Below, piece after piece: positions 15,995 through 20,843 of a stretch of 20,843 nucleotides of DNA. The stretch is taken from contig DAHXOQ010000021.1 in assembly GCA_027364815.1 (NCBI GenBank), positions 1-20,843 on the forward strand, written 5' to 3'. Made by a program: the position numbers and the translations under genes. Position 1 is the first letter of the stretch. Every line of letters begins with the position of its first letter. This DNA is from Acidobacteriaceae bacterium. Its GTDB lineage: Bacteria > Acidobacteriota > Terriglobia > Terriglobales > Acidobacteriaceae. The notes beneath the pieces were generated by a model. That model ran no database searches, was not told the origin of the DNA, and saw only the letters and a list, made by a program, of their open reading frames with translations.

Positions 15995-16247
15995 ATGCCA
16001 CGCCTGGGACTTTCCCCCATCCGCGACGCTTCGTCGTAATTCATCGATTCATTAATGTTAGCAGAGCTAGAGTGTATTTTAATGCACATTTCGTTCATAA
16101 TTACTCGCCGCACTTCACCGGCTCCTGCTTGCTCTGCATCGAATTTCCTTGATTCACCTGCGTTTGGCGCGCTAACATCAAGATTCGACGCTCTCTGCGG
16201 CGGGGTCGTCTTGCGCCTTATCCTTAAGACAACCATTGCTAACAACT

Positions 16248-16262
16248 GGCATGAAACATGCC
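16248..16262. promoter_or_regulatory. Dyad GGCATG-AAA-CATGCC before the desaturase
   Basis: A perfect 6-bp inverted repeat with a 3-nt centre ends 11 nt before the desaturase ribosome site. It may be an operator or a 5' leader hairpin affecting translation. Confidence 0.45.
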
Positions 16263-16273
16263 GAGTGAATTGT

Positions 16274-16278
16274 GGAGG
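16274..16278 (+). promoter_or_regulatory. Ribosome binding site deciding the desaturase start
   Basis: GGAGG lies 8 nt before the ATG at 16287. The alternative GTG at 16272 would place this site inside the gene. Confidence 0.75.
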
Positions 16279-16286
16279 CACCATTA

Positions 16287-17423
16287 ATGTCCGAATCTGA
16301 AGCGGTGATCACTCTACAGCCGGATATTGAAGACTTGGTACCCTCCGAAGCCACTCTCCGGCAATTCGACCGCGAAACCTCCGCCGCGCCTACTTTTCCC
16401 AAAGTCCTGCGCCGTCGTCTGGACAGCTACTTCGCCGACCAAAAGCTCTCTCCCAAAGCCGACCTCGCGATGTGGGTCAAAATTGCCACCGGCCTTTCTG
16501 TCCTCGCCGGCAGCTGGATTGCAATCTACGCGCTCAAGCTGAATTCCTGGCAGTTTGTTGCTCTCTACCTTTTAGGCGGCCTCGCCCAGACATTTCTTCT
16601 CCTCAACATCGCACACGACAGCCACCTCAACGCCATCTCCTCCGTTCCCGCCGTCAACAAGACCCTCAATTACGTCTTTGACATTTGCGGAATCAACTCC
16701 TATATGTGGCGTATTCTCCATCATCGCGGCCATCACTCCTGTATCAATCTCCAGGGCGAGGACGATGCCCTCACCGGACGAGGCCTACTGCGCTTTACCC
16801 CGCACGAACCCCGCACGCCGTTGCACCGCTTCCAGCACTTCTATGTCTTCTTCCTTTACGCGCTCTTCTCACTCGACTATGTATTCGTCCGTGATTTTGA
16901 GTGCTTTTTCTTTCCAACTCACGGCTATCTCAAGCGCACCAAACATCCCTTGCGTGAGTATCTGATCCTCTTTGCGAGCAAAGCTTTTTATGTGATCTAT
17001 ATGCTCGTCTTGCCGGTGCTGCTGTTGGGCAACTCCCCGCTGCTCGTCATCGCTGCCTTCCTGCTCGTCCATCTCGTCGTCGGCTTGTCGGTAGCTCTTG
17101 TCTTCCAGACCACGCACACTGTGGACAGCACTTACTTTCCTTCCGAGCGCAGCGAATTTGAGAATGGCGTCTATCACATCTTCGCTACAACCGCCGATTA
17201 TGCGACAGCCAATCCGCTCGTCAGTTGGCTCACCGGCGGACTCAATCATCACATCGTCCATCATCTCTGCCCATTCGTCTGCCACACTCACTATGCGCCG
17301 CTGACGCGCATCGTTAAAGAGACCGCCGAAGAGTTCGGTGTTCCCTATCGGCAAAATTCCACCATGACCCGCGCCATCTGGCATCATCTGATTCTTTTGA
17401 AACAATTGGGAAACGAAAACTGA
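16287..17423 (+). CDS. Membrane fatty acid desaturase
   Basis: This 378-residue di-iron membrane enzyme is predicted to insert a double bond (or a related oxidation) in an acyl chain. Four or more hydrophobic helices (about 65-82, 90-108, 184-200, 226-270) surround the His boxes. Box 2 is HRGHH (146-150) and box 3 HIVHH (322-326). FQTTHTVDSTYFP (273-285) holds the extra histidine seen in the linoleoyl-CoA desaturase-like branch. Box 1 reads AHDSHLN (109-115), that is HxxH, one residue shorter than the usual HxxxH. The last third keeps GGLNHHIVHHLCP-like text typical of the family. The substrate could be an acyl-lipid, an acyl-CoA or an acyl chain on the carrier domain of the divergent ligase; the last is inferred from context. 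The P450 gene follows in the same direction after about 100 bp. Confidence 0.9.
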   Translation: MSESEAVITLQPDIEDLVPSEATLRQFDRETSAAPTFPKVLRRRLDSYFADQKLSPKADLAMWVKIATGLSVLAGSWIAIYALKLNSWQFVALYLLGGLAQTFLLLNIAHDSHLNAISSVPAVNKTLNYVFDICGINSYMWRILHHRGHHSCINLQGEDDALTGRGLLRFTPHEPRTPLHRFQHFYVFFLYALFSLDYVFVRDFECFFFPTHGYLKRTKHPLREYLILFASKAFYVIYMLVLPVLLLGNSPLLVIAAFLLVHLVVGLSVALVFQTTHTVDSTYFPSERSEFENGVYHIFATTADYATANPLVSWLTGGLNHHIVHHLCPFVCHTHYAPLTRIVKETAEEFGVPYRQNSTMTRAIWHHLILLKQLGNEN

Positions 17424-17488
17424 TTTTTTACGAACACGCAATTTTTCCAGTCACTCAACCGGTTCATTCAAACATTATGAAATTGCCC

Positions 17489-17506
17489 ACGGTGTTCTTT
17501 CACCGT
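17489..17506 (+). repeat. Hairpin between desaturase and P450 genes
   Basis: ACGGTG (17489-17494), a TTCTTT loop and CACCGT (17501-17506) form a perfect 6-bp stem, 9 nt before the P450 ribosome site. It could tune expression between the two genes; it lacks a T-run, so it is not a classic terminator. Confidence 0.4.
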
Positions 17507-17526
17507 CCGGGTTGCGAGGTTTGACG

Positions 17527-18903
17527 TTGGCTTCTTCCATTCCTACAGTCTCCCGTTTTCGCTCTTTTGCTGATTCACCCGCCATGGTTCGCAACCCAGT
17601 TGCAGTTTTCTCCCAGTACAACCACCAGTACGGCGACACATTCCGCTTCTATATAGGTGGCATCAAAGAAGCCATCGTCACGACGAACCCCGCCATCATT
17701 CAGCACGTCCTCAAGACCAACTCCGAAAACTACCACAAATCAGAGATTCAAAAAAAGCGTATGGGCCACTTTCTGGGCAGCGGCCTGCTCACCACCGAGG
17801 GCGAAGCATGGCGCATACACCGCCGTCTGATCCAGAAAGGTTTCGATCGCAAACAACTCCAGGAATTCTCCATTCTCCTGCGCGAGACCCTCGACGACGC
17901 CTTCCGTAAATTCGACGCTCAAGCCGCTCTGGGCCCCGTTGACATCTACCCGCACATAATGAAGATGACCTTCGCCATGGTTGCCCGCGCGCTCTTCGGC
18001 GCCAAACTCAAGGAAGAAGACATCGACCTCGTCAGTCATACGATCTCCGCAGTTCAGGAATTCATCGTCCGCCAAACCCTGCAGCCTTACTTGAATCCCT
18101 TGTTTGCCGTCAACGGAGAACTGCGAAAGCATGAGGAGATGCGGGCCCGCGCCGATAGAGTTCTCATCGAGTACATCGAGAAACGGCGCCACGAAGCGCC
18201 CGGCAGCGATCTGCTCCAGACCCTGATGGATGCCCGCTATAGTGACGGTTCGGCAATGAGCGATGGCCTGATCCTCAGCGAGAGCATGCACCTGCTCGTC
18301 GCCGGCCATGAAACATCCTCAAATTCACTCTCATGGCTTCTCTATCTTTTGACTTCGCGGCCAGATTGCCTCGCAAAACTCCGTCAGGAATTTGATTCCG
18401 TCCTCAACGGAGCTCCTATGAGTTTCGAGCACGTAGGCCGCCTCGAGTACGCGACGCAAATAGTCAACGAGGCCCTTCGACTCTACCCTCCCTTCTGGAT
18501 GATCGACCGCATGGCAGTCGCCGAAGATAATGTCGGTGGATTCACCATTCCTCAAGGCTCCATGGTCATCGTCTACGTCTACGGCGCGCATCATGCCGCG
18601 CAGTACTGGCCAGACCCCGAGCGGTTCGACCCGGAGCGTTTCTCCAAATCCAACGAGGCCGCACAAACTCCGTTCACGCATATTCCATTCGGTGGCGGAC
18701 CGCGCGGCTGCATCGGCGGCAACTTCGCAATGCTGCAAATCCTCATGATTCTCAACATACTGCTCAAGAAATACGATTTCGAACTCACGCCCGGACAAAA
18801 TATTGAGGCACGCCCCATGGTGATCCTGCGGCCCAAAAATGGAATCCGCATGACCTTCACTCCAGCCATTGCAAGCGACCGTCATGCAGTCGCTCATGCT
18901 TGA
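17527..18903 (+). CDS. Cytochrome P450
   Basis: This 458-residue soluble heme monooxygenase has all core motifs. They are the I-helix AGHETSS (259-265), the ExxR pair in NEALRLYPP (Glu315, Arg318), the PERF region (DPERFDPERF, about 363-372) and the heme loop FGGGPRGCIGG with Cys395. There is no N-terminal membrane anchor and no fused reductase; electron-transfer partners are not in the window. The start is uncertain: TTG at 17527 follows GAGGT (17516-17520) by 6 nt and keeps the usual N-terminal length, whereas the first ATG (17584) would cut into the conserved FRSFADSPAMVRNPVAVF region and a TTG at 17512 has no ribosome site. The broad family resembles fatty-acid-oxidising P450s, but substrate cannot be assigned. 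The position after the desaturase and opposite the acyl-AMP ligase suggests an acyl substrate. Confidence 0.94.
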   Translation: MASSIPTVSRFRSFADSPAMVRNPVAVFSQYNHQYGDTFRFYIGGIKEAIVTTNPAIIQHVLKTNSENYHKSEIQKKRMGHFLGSGLLTTEGEAWRIHRRLIQKGFDRKQLQEFSILLRETLDDAFRKFDAQAALGPVDIYPHIMKMTFAMVARALFGAKLKEEDIDLVSHTISAVQEFIVRQTLQPYLNPLFAVNGELRKHEEMRARADRVLIEYIEKRRHEAPGSDLLQTLMDARYSDGSAMSDGLILSESMHLLVAGHETSSNSLSWLLYLLTSRPDCLAKLRQEFDSVLNGAPMSFEHVGRLEYATQIVNEALRLYPPFWMIDRMAVAEDNVGGFTIPQGSMVIVYVYGAHHAAQYWPDPERFDPERFSKSNEAAQTPFTHIPFGGGPRGCIGGNFAMLQILMILNILLKKYDFELTPGQNIEARPMVILRPKNGIRMTFTPAIASDRHAVAHA

Positions 18904-18998
18904 ATGTAATCAGAGCCGTAATGCAGTGCTTGAGTGGGTGTGCGCAGCAAAGAACGATAGAAAACGCTGTACAAGATTTGTGACGCACAATCCATTTT

Positions 18999-19034
18999 CG
19001 AATGAGCGGAAAATGCCTTCCATTCCGCTCTTCG
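18999..19034. terminator. Bulged hairpin between convergent P450 and permease genes
   Basis: GAGCGGAA (19004-19011) pairs perfectly with TTCCGCTC (19023-19030). Beyond one bulged T, CGAA (18999-19002) pairs with TTCG (19031-19034), giving a 12-bp stem with an 11-nt loop. It sits between the 3' ends of two convergent genes and probably ends transcription from both sides. T-runs are poor on both strands, so this is a likely rather than a textbook terminator. Confidence 0.55.
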
Positions 19035-19050
19035 TGTTCAATAAACATTT

Positions 19051-19081
19051 CAATTGATTTGAATCATGAACCACAGCTGCT
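19051..19081. repeat. Imperfect direct repeat, left copy
   Basis: CAATTGA is followed after 2 nt by TGAATCATGA (19060-19069) and ACCAC. The same order (CAATTGA, then TGAATCATGA and GCCGC) recurs at 20544-20579, on the far side of the permease gene. Confidence 0.4.
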
Positions 19082-19090
19082 CAGATTATC

Positions 19091-20512
19091 TTATTCGAGC
19101 GGTAACTTTTCACGCGCAATGCGCCCGGTCTTCCAGCGTGAGTAGAGAAAAACCGCCATCCCAGCTCCAACCATCAGAATTGTCCCACCCACAATCTTGA
19201 CCAACGATAGCATCTTGTTCGGCTCGTCATCGGCAGGAACCACCGAAAGCAGAATCGTTATACTCGTGCTCGCAATTCCAACCAACCCCAGAAGAGTAGC
19301 CACTGGCTTGCCTCCGGGAACACGTCGCACCTCCGGCCCTGCCGGTTGAGATTGCAGCTTGATCATCGCGCCAAACAAAAATAAATACGGCAGAAAATAC
19401 GCGATGATCGCCATGCTCACCAACACCTCATAAGCGCCGCGCACGCTTGTGCCCGCTTGCCCCAGAAAAGTCACAATAATCCCCGCCAATCCATAAACAC
19501 CGATCGCCACCCATGGTGTGCGGTAGCGTGGATGAATCCTGCTGAAAACCGGTGGCAAACAATTATGAATCCCTGCCACAAACGGCAGCCGCGATGTGGA
19601 AGATAGAAACGCTGCTGCGCCACCCACTGCATTGAGCCCCACAAACAACGCCATTGGCACCAGCAACCACATCAGACCAAGTCGCGTGCACATGATGTTA
19701 AAGCCGTTCACAAAGCCATCCGGCCCGCCCACAGCATCGCTTGGCAGCGCCACCAGCAACGCGCCTGTACCGCCAATATATCCAATCGCCATCACGCTGC
19801 CGCCAAGCAGTATCGCCCAGGGAATCACTTTTCGCGGGTTCTTGATCTCATCACCCATCGCGCTCCCTGCCTCCACGCCGCCAAAAGCAAAGAACACACT
19901 CGACCAGAACAACGCGTTCTTCATCGTCAGATGCGGCGCCAGACTCGCCGCATCAAAATGTGTTGCCGATCCAAATCGCGCGTAAGAGAAGTATGCTAGC
20001 AGAATCAGAACCGTCAGCGGTATCAGGCTTCCAAGTGAGCTCACATTGTTCAGCCACTTCCCCGCGTCCACTCCGCGAATATTCAGCAAAGTTATAATCA
20101 CCAGCCAACCCACAGCAAAGGCCATAAAATATTCCGGGCTCTTTGAAAGCTTCTGCGCCTGCGGTCCAAAGGCAAACAACACACTCGCCGCGCCAAAATA
20201 CAGCACGCCGGGAAAGTATGGCAGGTTGCTCATCCAGTATGTCCACGCCGCAATAAAACCGTTGAACTCCCCGAATGCCTCGCGTGTCCAAACGTAAAGC
20301 CCGCCTTCCTCGGGATGTCGCGACGAAAGTTCCGAGACGCTAGCGGCCAATGGCAGAAAAAAACAGAGCAGCGCGGCAACCCAGACCACCAGGATGCTTG
20401 GGCCCGCAGAAGCAGCCATCGCAGTCCAGCGCACGTTGAGCCCGCTGACAATATAGAAGAGCGCCAGATCTCGGAAACGTATGCTGCGTTTGAGTGTTGG
20501 GGATGAGGCCAT
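19091..20512 (-). CDS. APC-family amino acid permease
   Basis: This 473-residue inner-membrane protein has about 12 hydrophobic helices and belongs to the amino acid-polyamine-organocation superfamily. The N-terminus has RFRDLALFYIVSGLN, matching the first short segment and broken helix. Next comes SSRHPEEGGLYVWTREAFG, the conserved P-xx-GG-xY-W block after helix 2. The mid-protein FFAFGGVEAGSAMGDEIKNP and KVIPWAILLGG are the helix 6 signature with the E-I-KNP-RK loop. It should exchange or import an amino acid or related amine. Substrate is unknown. The ATG at 20512 has no clear ribosome site; no better start was seen. It is convergent with the P450 gene and bracketed by imperfect direct repeats, so it may be unrelated to the fatty-acid genes. 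Confidence 0.9.
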   Translation of the reverse strand: MASSPTLKRSIRFRDLALFYIVSGLNVRWTAMAASAGPSILVVWVAALLCFFLPLAASVSELSSRHPEEGGLYVWTREAFGEFNGFIAAWTYWMSNLPYFPGVLYFGAASVLFAFGPQAQKLSKSPEYFMAFAVGWLVIITLLNIRGVDAGKWLNNVSSLGSLIPLTVLILLAYFSYARFGSATHFDAASLAPHLTMKNALFWSSVFFAFGGVEAGSAMGDEIKNPRKVIPWAILLGGSVMAIGYIGGTGALLVALPSDAVGGPDGFVNGFNIMCTRLGLMWLLVPMALFVGLNAVGGAAAFLSSTSRLPFVAGIHNCLPPVFSRIHPRYRTPWVAIGVYGLAGIIVTFLGQAGTSVRGAYEVLVSMAIIAYFLPYLFLFGAMIKLQSQPAGPEVRRVPGGKPVATLLGLVGIASTSITILLSVVPADDEPNKMLSLVKIVGGTILMVGAGMAVFLYSRWKTGRIAREKLPLE

Positions 20513-20543
20513 GTAGCACGCAGCATATCAAAGACGCACTACG

Positions 20544-20579
20544 CAATTGAAGCGAATTCATGAATCATGAGCCGCTTGC
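20544..20579. repeat. Imperfect direct repeat, right copy
   Basis: CAATTGA (20544-20550) is followed by TGAATCATGA (20561-20570) and GCCGC. It matches the left copy at 19051-19081, with a longer spacer between the two blocks. Confidence 0.4.
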
Positions 20580-20823
20580 AAAACTCCATTCAGAAAGCAA
20601 TGACATGGCCCCGGTGCGTGGAATTATTAGGCAGATGACCCTGGCGCTTTTTTATGAGCGCGAGGGCGGACAGTATCTCTCTGCTTGCTAAATACTTTGT
20701 CGAAACCTTTCAAATCCAACAACGCAAATCAACTCCAACCAAACCTCTCAAACCCGCTCTTTGCAGATCATTCCCCTCTTCTCCTGCAGAATGGATCCAT
20801 GCGTTCCATCTATCCAAAATCGC

Positions 20824-20843
20824 AACTGAGAACTGAAAACTGG
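20824..20843 (+). repeat. 7-bp tandem repeat AACTGAR, cut by the window end
   Basis: AACTGAG, AACTGAA and AACTGG follow each other directly. The array may continue outside the window. I recall similar AACTGAGAACTGAAAACTG strings between genes of Acidobacteriota, which is one reason for the suggested origin. Confidence 0.5.

Larger units (their letters stand above)
15750..16286. promoter_or_regulatory. Divergent intergenic region rich in inverted repeats
   Basis: These 537 bp separate the acyl-AMP ligase fusion (minus) from the desaturase (plus) and must hold both promoters. I find no convincing gene; a minus-strand frame across most of it has unusual composition, no clear ribosome site and no motif. 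Three inverted repeats are listed separately (15885-15910, 15972-15994, 16248-16262). A G-run at 15981-15985 could pair with a C-run at 16014-16018, competing with the middle hairpin. Clear -35/-10 boxes were not recognised. Confidence 0.55.
20513..20843. other. Right-edge region without a credible gene
   Basis: I see no convincing gene here. A 60-residue plus-strand frame (20654-20836) has no ribosome site and low-complexity content. The region contains the right copy of the direct repeat (20544-20579), a short GCGCT/AGCGC dyad around a T-run (20644-20661) and the heptad repeat at the very end. The permease promoter should lie at its left side. Confidence 0.5.

Noticed and set aside
15784..16284. 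A 166-residue minus-strand open frame filling most of the ligase/desaturase gap
   Set aside because: It has atypical composition, no clear ribosome site and no recognisable domain. It would also occupy the promoter space of two divergent genes.
20654..20836. A 60-residue plus-strand frame near the right edge
   Set aside because: It has no ribosome site, low-complexity content and no domain.
1..20843. CRISPR array, insertion sequence, prophage or toxin-antitoxin pair
   Set aside because: No regularly spaced repeats, transposase, integrase, phage structural gene or small paired genes were seen.

Overview
The window (20.8 kb) reads as a soil-type Acidobacteriota chromosome, probably Terriglobia/Acidobacteriia. 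This is inferred from the gene mix (phosphoesterase-family enzyme, GH105, SGLT-type sugar symporter, MMPL exporter, APC permease), the overall protein style and a 7-bp AACTGAR tandem motif at the right edge. No rRNA, tRNA, CRISPR array, insertion sequence or phage gene was found. The window has 13 supportable protein genes, one cut by the left edge.

Region 1 (1-4476): the 3' part of a phosphoesterase/phospholipase C-like enzyme, then a K+-channel-like membrane protein on the minus strand. Divergent from the channel is a secreted GH105 unsaturated rhamnogalacturonyl hydrolase.

Region 2 (4477-9185): an L-arabinose operon on the plus strand: araD (L-ribulose-5-phosphate 4-epimerase), a Na+/sugar symporter whose ATG overlaps the araD stop, an 82-residue two-helix membrane protein, and araB (ribulokinase). 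The isomerase gene araA is not here. With the GH105 gene upstream, this suggests use of pectin, that is rhamnogalacturonan with arabinan side chains. The upstream 382-bp leader holds several dyads but no regulator gene.

Region 3 (9206-12448): a minus-strand MMPL/RND exporter convergent with araB. Divergent from it is a secreted protein of unknown function built from two similar halves. The short region between them holds an 18-bp perfect A/T palindrome and a second nested dyad.

Region 4 (12435-18903): the most interesting part. A 1,104-residue fatty acyl-AMP ligase - acyl carrier protein - thioester reductase fusion is transcribed leftward. A membrane fatty-acid desaturase and a cytochrome P450 are transcribed rightward from the same 537-bp intergenic region, which is rich in inverted repeats. 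Together they could activate a free fatty acid, hold it on an in-cis carrier domain, desaturate and/or oxidise it, and release it reductively as an aldehyde or alcohol. I know of no characterised pathway with exactly this set. The product is unknown.

Region 5 (18904-20843): a strong bulged hairpin between convergent genes, a minus-strand APC amino-acid permease bracketed by imperfect direct repeats, and about 330 bp without a credible gene.
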